Source: Clostridia bacterium
Lineage (GTDB): Bacteria; Bacillota; Clostridia; Christensenellales; Borkfalkiaceae
Length of the DNA stretch: 53,567 bases
Assembly: GCA_900764105.1 (NCBI GenBank)
Contig: CAAFMS010000008.1
Coordinates: 1 to 53,567, forward strand
Direction: 5' to 3'
The notes under the pieces were generated by a model that was not told where the DNA came from, did not search any database, and saw only the letters and a list, made by a program, of their open reading frames with translations. The stretch's first letter is position 1; each line of letters begins with the position of its first letter. The translations under genes were made by a program, and so were the position numbers. Below are positions 17,172 to 25,136 of this stretch, one piece after another.

Positions 17172-18400
17172 AATTTTTGAGAACTTACTTTCTTCCTATT
17201 ATGATTGCGTTTGCGATGCTTTTGTTTTTTACTCACGATTTCGGACTTATAGATATAGAACACACGGCGATTATCGTCGCCATGGGAGTAGATAAAACCG
17301 ACGAAGAATACGAGGTTTCCACGAAGATAGCCATTCCGCAAGCGACTACGCAGAACGTATCGAATAACGATTCGCTTATTTCCGCAAAGGGGAAAACCAT
17401 AGCGGAGGCTTTGGACAAAATAGCCGTAAACACGGGCTGGTATCCGCTGTTCGCCTTTTGCAATCTTATAATACTCGGCGAAAATACTTTGAACGGCAAT
17501 ATTATGGATACGGTAAATTTCTTTATAAGAACGGACAGGGTACCCGATTCGGCGACCGTCTGCGCGTGCGAGGGAACAGCGAAAGAACTCCTTTTGACAA
17601 ATACTCCGCTCGATTCAGTCTCGTCTTTCGCCATGCAGAAAATTCTGCAACAGGACTACGCGCGAATGGACAGAATAGCAAACGTAAACGTAAAACAATT
17701 TGTTGAAAAGTCTTTATCGAAATCGGAAACCGCTTTTTTCCCCTACGTTTCGACTGTTAAATCGGGGGAAAAAAGCGAAAGCGGCTCTTCGGGAGGTTCG
17801 GGCGGCTCTTCAGGAGGTTCGGGCGGTAGCGGCGGACAAGGGGAAAACGGACAAGGTGGCAACGAAAGCAGCGTTTACGACGCGACTAACACCGTGGTAT
17901 TTTCAAAAGGACGTAAAGTTTTTTTTCTGAGTTCCGAGGAAACGCTTATGTTAAACCTTAAAAGTAAAAATTCGATAGACACTTTTATCAAACTCGACGA
18001 AGTAAATTACGAGGGCAAAATAACGCCCGTTCTTATAGAGATAGAGGACTCGAAGAAGGATTTTTATTTCGAATTCGACGGCAAAAGACCTGTATACAAC
18101 GTAAAAATGATCTTATACTGTCGTATTGTTTCGGTAAACGCGAGCGCGCCCGTATCGGAACTTTATCCGTCGGCAAAAGTCCCCGACGACGTTCTAGAAG
18201 CAACCGAAAAAAAGATGAAAGACACGCTTACGTCGCTATATAAAAAATCGCAACTCGTAGGTTGCGACCTTTTCGGAATAAAAGACGAATTGTATAAATA
18301 TCACTACAAAAAATACGACGGTCTGAAAGACGACGTTTTGTCCGCGACCGCGTTAAATCTCGAAATAACCTGTCGTAGCAAAACGACTACGAGAAATTGA
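17168..18400 (+). CDS. gerAC: Spore germinant receptor subunit C (GerAC family), no lipobox
   Basis: A 410-residue Ger(x)C protein. GerC proteins are normally lipoproteins with a CWDRRE-type start to the mature chain. Here the N terminus is hydrophobic (FLPIMIAFAMLLFF) but has no cysteine in the first 60 residues, and the position of the CWD motif reads FGLIDIEHTAIIVAMGVD. The rest fits: NLIILGENTL, then the C-terminal AILEIE-type domain (IEIEDSKKDFYFEFDGKRP onward). A Gly/Ser-rich linker (about residues 200-230, repeating SGGSGG) joins the two domains. The protein is probably held by an uncleaved N-terminal helix. Confidence 0.88.
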   Translation: MKFLRTYFLPIMIAFAMLLFFTHDFGLIDIEHTAIIVAMGVDKTDEEYEVSTKIAIPQATTQNVSNNDSLISAKGKTIAEALDKIAVNTGWYPLFAFCNLIILGENTLNGNIMDTVNFFIRTDRVPDSATVCACEGTAKELLLTNTPLDSVSSFAMQKILQQDYARMDRIANVNVKQFVEKSLSKSETAFFPYVSTVKSGEKSESGSSGGSGGSSGGSGGSGGQGENGQGGNESSVYDATNTVVFSKGRKVFFLSSEETLMLNLKSKNSIDTFIKLDEVNYEGKITPVLIEIEDSKKDFYFEFDGKRPVYNVKMILYCRIVSVNASAPVSELYPSAKVPDDVLEATEKKMKDTLTSLYKKSQLVGCDLFGIKDELYKYHYKKYDGLKDDVLSATALNLEITCRSKTTTRN

Positions 18401-18402
18401 TA

Positions 18403-18458
18403 TTAGCCGCTCGTAAACGGAAAGGTCGAAATCTATCTTTCCGTTTACGAGCGGCTAA
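18403..18458. terminator. 22-bp perfect inverted repeat between convergent gerAC and tetR
   Basis: Arms at 18403-18424 and 18437-18458 match without error around a 12-nt loop. It lies between two convergent genes, so it is probably a bidirectional transcription stop, although neither side has a good U-tract. Confidence 0.6.
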
Positions 18459-18474
18459 AAAGCCTTTATTATCT

Positions 18475-19044
18475 CTAAGCGCAAACTCTTTCTTTAAAGT
18501 TTTTAATCCAGTACTTCGTGTATTCGTAGAGTCTTTCGGGCGTTTCTTTCGTAAAACCGCGGCAGTATTTGACGTACTCGCACAAAAGCCCTTCTATAAA
18601 TACGTTTATTTCGAGTTCGACGTATTCTTTTTTCGCTATCTTTGAGTCTTTATAACATAAGTCGAGAAACTTCTTACTCGCTATCGAGGTGAGTTTTTTT
18701 GCGGCGAATAAAAAATCGTTTGAACGACAAAGAAGTTTATAATTCTCGCTGTTTCTGCGGATATAATCGAAAAAAGAATCGACGAACGACTCTATGTTCT
18801 GCATATTAAGCATCTTCGTTTCGCCGAAAAACTTGTCTATAAGTTCGTTTTCATAGTCTTCGGCCACTCCGTAAATATCATCGTAATGAGAATAGAACGT
18901 TCCGCGGTTTATATTCGCCCTCTTCACGAGTTCGGTTACGGTGATTTTTCCTATTTCGCCCTTTTCGGACAGCATAGCCGCGAAAGTCGATTTAATAAGC
19001 GCGCGGGTTTTTACGGACGAATTGTTTACATTTTTTACTTTCAT
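18475..19044 (-). CDS. TetR-family transcriptional regulator
   Basis: A 189-residue regulator with the TetR helix-turn-helix at residues about 15-55 (ITVTELVKRANINRGTFYSHYDDIYGV). The C-terminal ligand domain resembles the TetR_C_7/C_33 group found next to ABC exporters. It diverges from the exporter operon. Two palindromic CAATGTTGA-type sites lie between the genes, so it probably represses both. The inducer is unknown. Confidence 0.9.
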   Translation of the reverse strand: MKVKNVNNSSVKTRALIKSTFAAMLSEKGEIGKITVTELVKRANINRGTFYSHYDDIYGVAEDYENELIDKFFGETKMLNMQNIESFVDSFFDYIRRNSENYKLLCRSNDFLFAAKKLTSIASKKFLDLCYKDSKIAKKEYVELEINVFIEGLLCEYVKYCRGFTKETPERLYEYTKYWIKNFKERVCA

Positions 19045-19070
19045 ATTTCCACTTTTTACATTTTCACAAA

Positions 19071-19092
19071 CAATGTTGATATTTCAACATTG
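19071..19092. promoter_or_regulatory. TetR-type operator 1
   Basis: CAATGTTGA and TCAACATTG are perfect inverted arms with a 4-bp centre, 27 bp upstream of the tetR start. Confidence 0.8.
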
Positions 19093-19107
19093 TCGCTTAT
19101 AGTGTGC

Positions 19108-19136
19108 TTAACTTTTTATTTCGGACTTATTATACT
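19108..19136 (+). promoter_or_regulatory. Promoter of the ABC exporter operon
   Basis: TTAACT (19108-19113), 17-bp spacer, TATACT (19131-19136). The operon then has a leader with operator 2 and the SD GGGAGG. Confidence 0.6.
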
Positions 19137-19153
19137 TTAATTTATAAAAAATG

Positions 19154-19166
19154 TCAACAATGTTGA
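19154..19166. promoter_or_regulatory. TetR-type operator 2
   Basis: TCAACAATGTTGA is a 13-bp palindrome sharing the CAACATTG core of operator 1. It lies just downstream of the exporter promoter, so bound protein would block transcription. Confidence 0.75.
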
Positions 19167-19188
19167 AATAATTTTTCGGGAGGTAACA

Positions 19189-20124
19189 ATGAACGACATA
19201 ATCAACGTCGAAGGGCTTACCAAAGACTACGGATACGGACGCGGCGTGTTCGACGTCAGCATTCACGTCGAAAAAGGCGAAGTGTTCGGTTTCTTAGGTC
19301 CGAACGGCGCAGGAAAATCCACAACCATAAGACACCTTATGGGGTTTTCGAAACCCGATAAAGGAAAGGTTGAAATTTTAGGCAAGCCTACTTTTCAGAA
19401 GTACGACGAAATATTGAAAAAGGTAGGATACATCCCCGGCGAAATTGCTCTGCCCGCAGGACTTACGGGCAAAGAATTTATCAAAATGATGCAGGATCTT
19501 ACGGGCATAAAAAACGAAGAGCGGCTTAAAATGCTTACCGACCTCTTCGAACTCGACGAAGCGTCTCTGCTTTGCGACGTTAAACGTATGAGTCTCGGCG
19601 TAAAAAGAAAACTCGCGGTAATCACCGCGTTTATGTCCGACCCCGAAGTTCTCATTCTCGACGAGCCTACGAGCGGACTCGACCCCGTTATGCAGGAAAG
19701 ATTCGTAGATTTTATTCACAAGGAAAAAGAAAGAGGCAAAACGATATTGCTTTCGAGCCATATTTTCTCGGAAATAGACAACACCTGCGACAGGATTGCC
19801 ATAATAAAGGACGGAAAAATAGTTTCGGAGTTTATCGCCAATGACCTTAAACACGCTTCTAAAAAATACTACGCGATCGACTTTAAAACGGAGGACGACA
19901 AGGAAAATTTCCTGAGAAAAGCATCCGAAATCGAGTCTTTAATTCTGCTCGACGATAAAGAAAACGAAATTTCGCTGTCGATAGAGGACGCTGATTTAAA
20001 TAAGACGATAAACTATCTGTCGGAAGTCGAAGTCGATAAATTCAGCAACAGAAAAGAAAGCCTGCAAGACTATTTCATGAAATTCTATAAGGAAGACAAA
20101 GACTTCAAAGGAGCGATCAAATGA
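19189..20124 (+). CDS. ABC exporter ATPase 1 (BcrA/drug-efflux type)
   Basis: A 311-residue single ABC ATPase. Walker A GPNGAGKST (about residue 37), Q-loop GYIPGEIALP, a weakened signature MSLGVKRKL and Walker B VLILDEPTSGLD are present, with the H-loop in LSSHIF. A C-terminal domain of about 90 residues follows, as in ABC-2 efflux ATPases. Starts after a strong GGGAGG and overlaps the next gene by 4 bp. It is a paralogue of the next gene, so the two probably form a heterodimer on one or two copies of the permease. Confidence 0.92.
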   Translation: MNDIINVEGLTKDYGYGRGVFDVSIHVEKGEVFGFLGPNGAGKSTTIRHLMGFSKPDKGKVEILGKPTFQKYDEILKKVGYIPGEIALPAGLTGKEFIKMMQDLTGIKNEERLKMLTDLFELDEASLLCDVKRMSLGVKRKLAVITAFMSDPEVLILDEPTSGLDPVMQERFVDFIHKEKERGKTILLSSHIFSEIDNTCDRIAIIKDGKIVSEFIANDLKHASKKYYAIDFKTEDDKENFLRKASEIESLILLDDKENEISLSIEDADLNKTINYLSEVEVDKFSNRKESLQDYFMKFYKEDKDFKGAIK

Positions 20125-21035
20125 GCGTTATAGAGGTTGAAAATCTGACCAAAGACTACGGATACGGCAAAGGCGTATTCGGAGTGAACTTCAGCATAAA
20201 CGAAGGCGAAATGGTCGGCTTCGTCGGTACTAACGGGAGCGGAAAAACTACGACGATAAGAAGTATTCTCGGCTTTATCAAACCGACGAAGGGAGAAGCG
20301 AGAGTGAACGGACTTGACTCGTGGGAACACTCGAGCGAAATTATAAAAAATGTAGGTTATGTCCCGGGCGAAATTGCGTTCCCCGATCTTAAAACCGGCG
20401 TCGATTTCCTCAATTCGCAAAAGGAATTTTTAAAACTCGACGATATGAGTTATGCAAACGAACTTATCGAGAGGCTGCAACTCGACCCGAGGGCGAACCT
20501 TAAACGAATGAGTAAAGGCATGAAGCAGAAAACCGCGCTCGTCGCCGCTCTTATGAACGACGCGCCGATAATCGTTCTCGACGAACCTACGACGGGGCTT
20601 GATCCCCTTATGAGAGCGACTTTTCTCGACATTATCAAGGAAGAACACAAAAAAGGCAAAACGATTTTTATGAGCAGTCATAACTTCGAGGAACTCGAGG
20701 GAACGTGCGACAAAGTCGCCCTAATCAACGACGGACGAGTAATAGACGTATGCGATATGAACCTGATAAACAACCCTGCCGAAAAAGAATTTAAAATCGA
20801 ATTCAACTCGGAGAGCGATTACGGAAAATTCCTCAAAGAGCCGTACAAAGTAACGAGAACTCAGGATAATTATAATCAGGCGACAATTAAGATAGGCGCG
20901 GACGACACCGCGAAACTTCTAAAAACCCTTAACGGTTACGACGTAAAATTTATTTCGGAAATACCATACACATTGGAAAAACATTTCAAAGAAGTATTAA
21001 AATCTCAACGGGAGGACTTAAAAAATGTTCAGTAA
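20121..21035 (+). CDS. ABC exporter ATPase 2 (paralogue of ATPase 1)
   Basis: A 304-residue ATPase that aligns with the preceding one end to end. Both begin with V-E-x-L-T-K-D-Y-G-Y-G-x-G-V-F, then share GETS-type Walker A (GTNGSGKTT), NVGYVPGEIAFP, signature MSKGMKQKT and VLDEPTTGLDP. It has all motifs for hydrolysis. The pair arose by tandem duplication and then diverged in the C-terminal domain. An 11-bp overlap leads into the permease gene. Confidence 0.92.
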   Translation: MSVIEVENLTKDYGYGKGVFGVNFSINEGEMVGFVGTNGSGKTTTIRSILGFIKPTKGEARVNGLDSWEHSSEIIKNVGYVPGEIAFPDLKTGVDFLNSQKEFLKLDDMSYANELIERLQLDPRANLKRMSKGMKQKTALVAALMNDAPIIVLDEPTTGLDPLMRATFLDIIKEEHKKGKTIFMSSHNFEELEGTCDKVALINDGRVIDVCDMNLINNPAEKEFKIEFNSESDYGKFLKEPYKVTRTQDNYNQATIKIGADDTAKLLKTLNGYDVKFISEIPYTLEKHFKEVLKSQREDLKNVQ

Positions 21036-22665
21036 AGCGTTATTCAAACAATCTTGCAAAGCAAACGGCGTCATGTGGTCGATTATATCCTTCGCGGTAT
21101 GCTTTATGCTCGCGTGCGTTATGCTAATCAGCGGAAGCGGTAATATCGGCAAGACCAAAAATGCCATAGAAGAAACGATAATCCGGAAAGAAATAGACTC
21201 TGCCATAGAAGAACGCTCGATAAACTACTACTCTATTGCCGACGAATCCCTCAAAGTTTTCGATAAAGAATTCGTACAAGCGTTCGACGGCGTAGAATAC
21301 ATGCAAACGGTCGCCAATTTAATTGCGGGCGGAATGAGCGCGCCTGACGCTCAGACGGCAGCGGCGGTGAAATATTATACCATAGCGGCAACGGCGGTAA
21401 AAACCCATGCCGAACAAAAAGCAATTTCACTCGGCTACAAAGCGGACGGCGACGAAGCGAAAGAAATACTCGGAGTTTCGATATTCGCCATTAACCCCGA
21501 ACTCATAAAAGACGACAGCAAAGAATTATACGACCTGTATATTTCTAAAACCGACGATATTCTTGCTACATACGACGCGACGTCTCTCGTATCTAACGCT
21601 TTACAGAATAAAGGCGAAGATTACGTCGTTTCCGCCGAAAGAACGGGCTACGTTTCCGACCGCGCGGAAAAATCGAGCGCGATTTTCCTCGCCATGAATA
21701 TTACTTCGCAAAAAGCCGTTGACGAAATGCTCGAAAATCTCTCCTCTTACGGAGTTACGAAGGAAAAATACGACGGCTTCGGTTATAACTACGAAAACGT
21801 AAAGAAACTTTCGAGAAATACCGTTATAACCTACGCGAACCGCCTCGAATACGAACTTGCGGAAGTTAAAAAGGACTACGAATCGGGCGTTTACTCGTCC
21901 GAAGCCGAATATATCGCGGCAGTCGAAAAGGTTAAAACCGACTTGACTAAAGACATAGCGGGAAGCCTTTTAGACTCGCTCCCGAAAGAGGTCAGCGACG
22001 CTCTCGAAGAAATCGGTCAGGCGGATTTGTATACTCTTATAGTAGGCTCGATATTCTATAAACTCGCGGGTTTGCTTCTACCGATAATATATATGATTAT
22101 GGCTTCCAACAACCTTATATCGGGACAGGTTGACAGCGGCTCTATGGCTTACGTTTTGTCCACCTCGACCAAGAGAAAAACGGTAGTATTCACTCAAGCC
22201 GTATATCTTGTAGGTTCGCTTTTCGCAATGTTTGCCTTAACTACGGCTACAGGCTGCGTATGCCTTGCGATCGTCGGTACGGATTTGGGTCTGACATACG
22301 GAAATTTGTTGCTTTTAAACCTCGGAGCTTTCCTTGTGTTGTTCGCTTTGTCAGGACTTAACTTCTTCACATCGTGTTACTTCGACAGAAGCAAACGCTC
22401 GATGGCAATCGGCGGAGGACTCAGTATTTTCGCCCTCGTAGCGGCGATGCTCGGCTTGTTCGGAAGCCCCGTAATTCCAACCGTTGTTCGTCTCGATTCT
22501 CTGAACTACTTCAACTACACGACTATAATCACCATGTTCGACGTCGTATCGATAATGGACGGAACTACGGCGTTTATATGGAAGTTCGCGATTCTTGCGG
22601 TACTCGGAATAATCGGCATAATTGCAGGTTCGTTAAAATTCGTCAAGAAAGATTTACCCTTGTAA
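21025..22665 (+). CDS. ABC-2 type exporter permease
   Basis: A 546-residue membrane protein. One N-terminal helix (WSIISFAVCFMLACVMLISG) is followed by a large extracytoplasmic region of about 300 residues rich in Asp/Glu/Ala. Five to six helices then form the C-terminal half (LLLPIIYMIMASNNLISGQVDSGSMAYVLSTSTKRKTVVFTQ). The GQVDSGSMAYVLS segment is typical of ABC-2 permeases that carry drugs or peptides. Repression by the divergent TetR suggests export of a toxic compound; the substrate is unknown. Confidence 0.85.
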   Translation: MFSKALFKQSCKANGVMWSIISFAVCFMLACVMLISGSGNIGKTKNAIEETIIRKEIDSAIEERSINYYSIADESLKVFDKEFVQAFDGVEYMQTVANLIAGGMSAPDAQTAAAVKYYTIAATAVKTHAEQKAISLGYKADGDEAKEILGVSIFAINPELIKDDSKELYDLYISKTDDILATYDATSLVSNALQNKGEDYVVSAERTGYVSDRAEKSSAIFLAMNITSQKAVDEMLENLSSYGVTKEKYDGFGYNYENVKKLSRNTVITYANRLEYELAEVKKDYESGVYSSEAEYIAAVEKVKTDLTKDIAGSLLDSLPKEVSDALEEIGQADLYTLIVGSIFYKLAGLLLPIIYMIMASNNLISGQVDSGSMAYVLSTSTKRKTVVFTQAVYLVGSLFAMFALTTATGCVCLAIVGTDLGLTYGNLLLLNLGAFLVLFALSGLNFFTSCYFDRSKRSMAIGGGLSIFALVAAMLGLFGSPVIPTVVRLDSLNYFNYTTIITMFDVVSIMDGTTAFIWKFAILAVLGIIGIIAGSLKFVKKDLPL

Positions 22666-22687
22666 AATCAAAGGAATAATGTAAAAA

Positions 22688-22726
22688 CGCCCCGAAAATC
22701 TCTCGTTTTGAGAAATTTTCGGGGCG
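22688..22726 (+). terminator. Terminator of the ABC exporter operon
   Basis: CGCCCCGAAAAT pairs with ATTTTCGGGGCG, extended by TCTC/GAGA, 22 bp after the permease stop. The tail is ATTGTTTTG. Confidence 0.85.
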
Positions 22727-22747
22727 ATTGTTTTGTATTAACGAAAA

Positions 22748-22982
22748 AATCGGAAACGATTCAACCGTCTCCGAAATTTTTTGCGGAACGTTAGTAACGT
22801 AAATAAGGCTGCCGAATGGTCGTCAATTATGGAAGAGAAACCCTCGGCCGGTTTTTCGCTTTCGCTCAAATGCGAACGCCGGCAACAAGTTGCCGCGTTA
22901 CGCTCTCGCTTATTTCCGCCAAAACAAAAGGGGATGCCAGAAGCATCCCCTTTTGTTTTGGCGGAGCGTTAGTAACGTAAAT
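22748..22982. repeat. Repeat-rich intergenic stretch with two near-identical 22-mers
   Basis: Two copies of a 22-mer beginning GCGGA and containing CGTTAGTAACG (22783-22804 and 22961-22982) differ at one base. An inverted relative (GGCGGAAATAAGCGAGAGCG, minus strand) lies at about 22902-22921. The first copy is preceded by a TCGGA-A-ACG/CGT-C-TCCGA hairpin of the same design as the tRNA-Ser terminator. This looks like decayed tRNA 3' ends with their terminators. No gene is seen here. Confidence 0.5.
22921..22959. terminator. 17-bp perfect hairpin downstream of the acetyltransferase gene
   Basis: AAAACAAAAGGGGATGC and its exact complement flank a 5-nt loop, and T-rich ends lie on both strands. 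It serves as a terminator for the minus-strand acetyltransferase transcript. Confidence 0.8.
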
Positions 22983-22988
22983 CGAATT

Positions 22989-23627
22989 TTATTTAATATT
23001 TTTGATTTTAGTTATATCGCCATCACACAATAATTCAATATTTGCGAATATTTTTTCGTCAGACCAATTCCACCATTGCAGTTGTAATAAAAACTCTATT
23101 GTTTCGTCGTCAAAACGTTTACGTATGTTTTTTATGGGATTGCCCCCGACAATACAGTACGGCGGCACATCTTTTGATACTACGGAATTTGCGCCGATTA
23201 TTGCGCCGTCGCCAATTTTAACACCGGGAAGAACAGTTACGTTTTGTCCTATCCAAACATCGTTGCCAACAACCGTATCGCCCTTTAATGGCAACTCTTC
23301 CAATTTAGGCGTAGTTTTTTCCCAGCCACCACCCATTATATTGAAAGGGTACGTCGTAACCGATCTCATACGGTGATTAGCCCCGTTCATAATAAATTCA
23401 ACACCTTTGGCGATAGCGCAAAATTTCCCGATAATCAATTTATCGCCGATAAAGTCATAGTGATGAGTAACGTGTTCTTCAAATTTGTCTGCACCGTCGA
23501 TATCGTCGTAGTATGTATAGTCACCGACAATTATATTCGGTCTTGTAATCACATTTTTAATATAACAAAGACTCGGAATTTTTTTATTCGGAAATATTTC
23601 ATTTGGGTTAGGACCGAACTTTTGCAT
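22989..23627 (-). CDS. Vat/CatB-type xenobiotic acetyltransferase (left-handed beta-helix)
   Basis: A 212-residue acetyl-CoA-dependent O-acetyltransferase of the hexapeptide-repeat family that includes Vat (streptogramin A) and CatB (chloramphenicol) enzymes. The catalytic His is in NGANHRMRSVTTYPF, and hexapeptide coils follow (TVVGNDVWIGQNVTVLPG, KIGDGAIIGANSVVSKDVPP). The ending GNPIKNIRKRF is typical. The start is ATG 23627, 8 nt after AAAGGTGG; an upstream ATG at 23651 lacks a site. It sits amid tRNA-like repeats and may have been acquired. Family members also include non-resistance enzymes, so drug resistance is possible but not established. Confidence 0.85.
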   Translation of the reverse strand: MQKFGPNPNEIFPNKKIPSLCYIKNVITRPNIIVGDYTYYDDIDGADKFEEHVTHHYDFIGDKLIIGKFCAIAKGVEFIMNGANHRMRSVTTYPFNIMGGGWEKTTPKLEELPLKGDTVVGNDVWIGQNVTVLPGVKIGDGAIIGANSVVSKDVPPYCIVGGNPIKNIRKRFDDETIEFLLQLQWWNWSDEKIFANIELLCDGDITKIKNIK

Positions 23628-23657
23628 GCAATTACCACCTTTTTGAAGCATAAAAAT

Positions 23658-23686
23658 ATTATACTGATTTTACACCTAAAAAGCAA
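23658..23686 (-). promoter_or_regulatory. Promoter of the acetyltransferase gene
   Basis: TTGCTT (23681-23686), 17-bp spacer, TATAAT (23658-23663) on the minus strand. Confidence 0.7.
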
Positions 23687-23905
23687 GCAAAATACCGTAT
23701 AAATGACTTTATGGCACTTTGGCGGGTGCTTGACTATAGCCTGACACACTCCTTTCTCACATCAAGAACCTTTCGCAGCATAAAATCGTCTGCAACTACT
23801 ACGGATAAAGGGATACGAACACACCCATACGAACCCCGAAAAGACCAAAACGAAGGCACATAGACAACCCAAAACGTTAATAAATACTGCATTTTTGCAA
23901 ACAAA

Positions 23906-23968
23906 AAACCTAAATCAAACACTTTCGTATTCGATTTAGGTTTCACTTGGCGGAAAGAGTGGGATTCG
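23906..23968 (-). pseudogene. Isolated tRNA-Ser 3' end with its own terminator
   Basis: Bases 23947-23968 repeat the last 20 or so bases of the tRNA-Ser gene plus CCA (22-bp match to 24199-24220). Only this 3' end is present, and the sequence then diverges. Downstream on the minus strand an 11-bp hairpin (AAACCTAAATC/GATTTAGGTTT, 23906-23943) with TTTTTTG follows, as at an intact tRNA gene. It could be an att-type duplication or a tRNA remnant. Confidence 0.65.
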
Positions 23969-24054
23969 CTCCGCGACAATTACTACTTTTACTTGTTTTT
24001 TCGCATACTTATATCTTACTCATTTTTCTTTATTTTATCGCTATCACGCCGGGG

Positions 24055-24160
24055 TTGCAAACAACCGTTTCATCGGTTGTTTGGTCGGCTCGTTATTTCG
24101 AAAAAAACGGGTATCCTTTACGAGCCGACTTCCAACCCGTTCGAATCCCACGATTGACGA
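24055..24160. repeat. Palindromic stretch between the tRNA remnant and tRNA-Ser
   Basis: Contains a 9-bp hairpin AAACAACCG/CGGTTGTTT near 24058-24081. A second 10-bp inverted pair, GTCGGCTCGT/ACGAGCCGAC, spans about 24085-24128, with GGTTG/CAACC beyond it. The plus strand also holds a lone T-loop-like GTTCGAATCCCAC at about 24139-24151. No coding potential is seen. Confidence 0.45.
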
Positions 24161-24165
24161 AAAAA

Positions 24166-24196
24166 AATTCGGATACACTTTAAGTGTCTCCGAATT
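24166..24196 (-). terminator. Terminator of tRNA-Ser
   Basis: AATTCGGA/TCCGAATT plus ACACTT/AAGTGT with one mismatch forms a 14-bp hairpin 3 bp after the CCA end. A T-run (TTTTTTT) follows on the minus strand. Confidence 0.9.
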
Positions 24197-24199
24197 CTT

Positions 24200-24288
24200 T
24201 GGCGGAAAGAGTGGGATTCGAACCCACGATACGTTGCCGTATACCTGATTTCGAGTCAGGGCCGTTATGACCACTTCGATATCTTTCC
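24200..24288 (-). tRNA. tRNA-Ser(CGA), CCA encoded
   Basis: An 89-nt tRNA with the long variable arm of serine tRNAs. The acceptor stem is GGAAAGA/TCTTTCC with discriminator G and encoded CCA. The anticodon arm is CCTGA-CTCGAAA-TCAGG, giving anticodon CGA (reads UCG). The T arm is GTGGG-TTCGAAT-CCCAC. Confidence 0.96.
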
Positions 24289-24301
24289 GTAAAGCATTAT
24301 T

Positions 24302-24330
24302 ATTTTACATTATCCTGTTTGTTTTGTCAA
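24302..24330 (-). promoter_or_regulatory. Promoter of tRNA-Ser
   Basis: TTGACA (24325-24330), 17-bp spacer, TAAAAT (24302-24307) on the minus strand, 13 bp before the mature 5' end. Confidence 0.85.
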
Positions 24331-24401
24331 TAAAATAAACACCGTTTTTCAGTCTTTTTTTACTTTTTAAAACGATTATTCGAAATTCCTCTTCATTCAC
24401 G

Positions 24402-24430
24402 TTGATTTTTTCGTCGTTCGGGTTTATAAT
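24402..24430 (+). promoter_or_regulatory. Promoter of trmO, implying a leaderless mRNA
   Basis: TTGATT (24402-24407), 17-bp spacer, TATAAT (24425-24430). Six bases then lead to the ATG at 24437, which would be the +1; no SD is present. Confidence 0.78.
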
Positions 24431-24436
24431 ACGTCT

Positions 24437-25120
24437 ATGAATAATCATTTATTAGAGCCGATTGCTTATATCTACACCGATTTCAACGACAAATTCGGCA
24501 TTCCGAGACAAAGCGGTCGCTGTCCGTCTCTTATAGGTAAAATAGTTTTCACCCCGAAATACAGGGTTCCCGAGGCTTTGACCGCTATCGAACAATTCAA
24601 CTACCTTTGGTTGATTTTCGATTTTACTCTTTCCCATAGGGACGATTTTTTCCCGACGGTCAGGCCGCCGAGACTCGGTGGCAATAAAAAGGTCGGCGTA
24701 TTCGCAAGCCGCTCGCCTTTCAGACCTAATAATCTCGGGCTTTCGTCCGTAAGACTCGAAAAAACAGATAAAAACGATACCGACGGAACCTTTCTGATAG
24801 TTTCGGGCGTCGACATCTTAAACGGAACGCCGATTTACGATATTAAACCATATATTCCCTACGCGGATTGCCACCCCGACGCAACCGAGGGCTACACTAA
24901 AGACACTAAAAATCATTTGCTTAACGTCGATTTTCCGTTTGATTTACTAAAAATAATTGAAGAATGTAAACGGGAAGCCGTTATTGATTGTCTCGCAGAC
25001 GATCCGAGGACTGCATACTCAGAGGACGGTAAAGTTTTCAAAATGAGATTCAGTAAATACGACGTAGAATTTTTCGTAACAGGCGACACCTTAACCGTGA
25101 CAAACGTTCGCCTGTTATAA
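24437..25120 (+). CDS. trmO: tRNA (t6A37) methyltransferase TrmO (TsaA family)
   Basis: A 227-residue protein with the YaeB/TsaA beta-barrel. It has EPIAYIYTDFNDKFGIPRQSG at the N terminus, and LWLIFDF, the SAM-pocket motif VGVFASRSPFRPNNLGLSSV and DILNGTPIYDIKPYIPY follow in family order. TrmO methylates N6 of t6A37 in tRNAs that read ACY, giving m6t6A. A C-terminal extension of about 70 residues is normal. The gene appears to stand alone. Confidence 0.9.
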   Translation: MNNHLLEPIAYIYTDFNDKFGIPRQSGRCPSLIGKIVFTPKYRVPEALTAIEQFNYLWLIFDFTLSHRDDFFPTVRPPRLGGNKKVGVFASRSPFRPNNLGLSSVRLEKTDKNDTDGTFLIVSGVDILNGTPIYDIKPYIPYADCHPDATEGYTKDTKNHLLNVDFPFDLLKIIEECKREAVIDCLADDPRTAYSEDGKVFKMRFSKYDVEFFVTGDTLTVTNVRLL

Positions 25121-25136
25121 AACGGCAAAATAAAGA

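Noticed and set aside
22781..22972. 63-codon plus-strand frame
   Set aside because: Made of repeats and hairpins, with no SD and no recognisable domain.
23734..23979. 81-codon frame on the minus strand
   Set aside because: It reads through tRNA 3'-end fragments and a terminator hairpin, giving a VRIPL-type peptide often seen as a false gene around tRNAs; no SD.
24044..24274. 76-codon frame on the minus strand
   Set aside because: It covers the tRNA-Ser gene itself and is an artefact.
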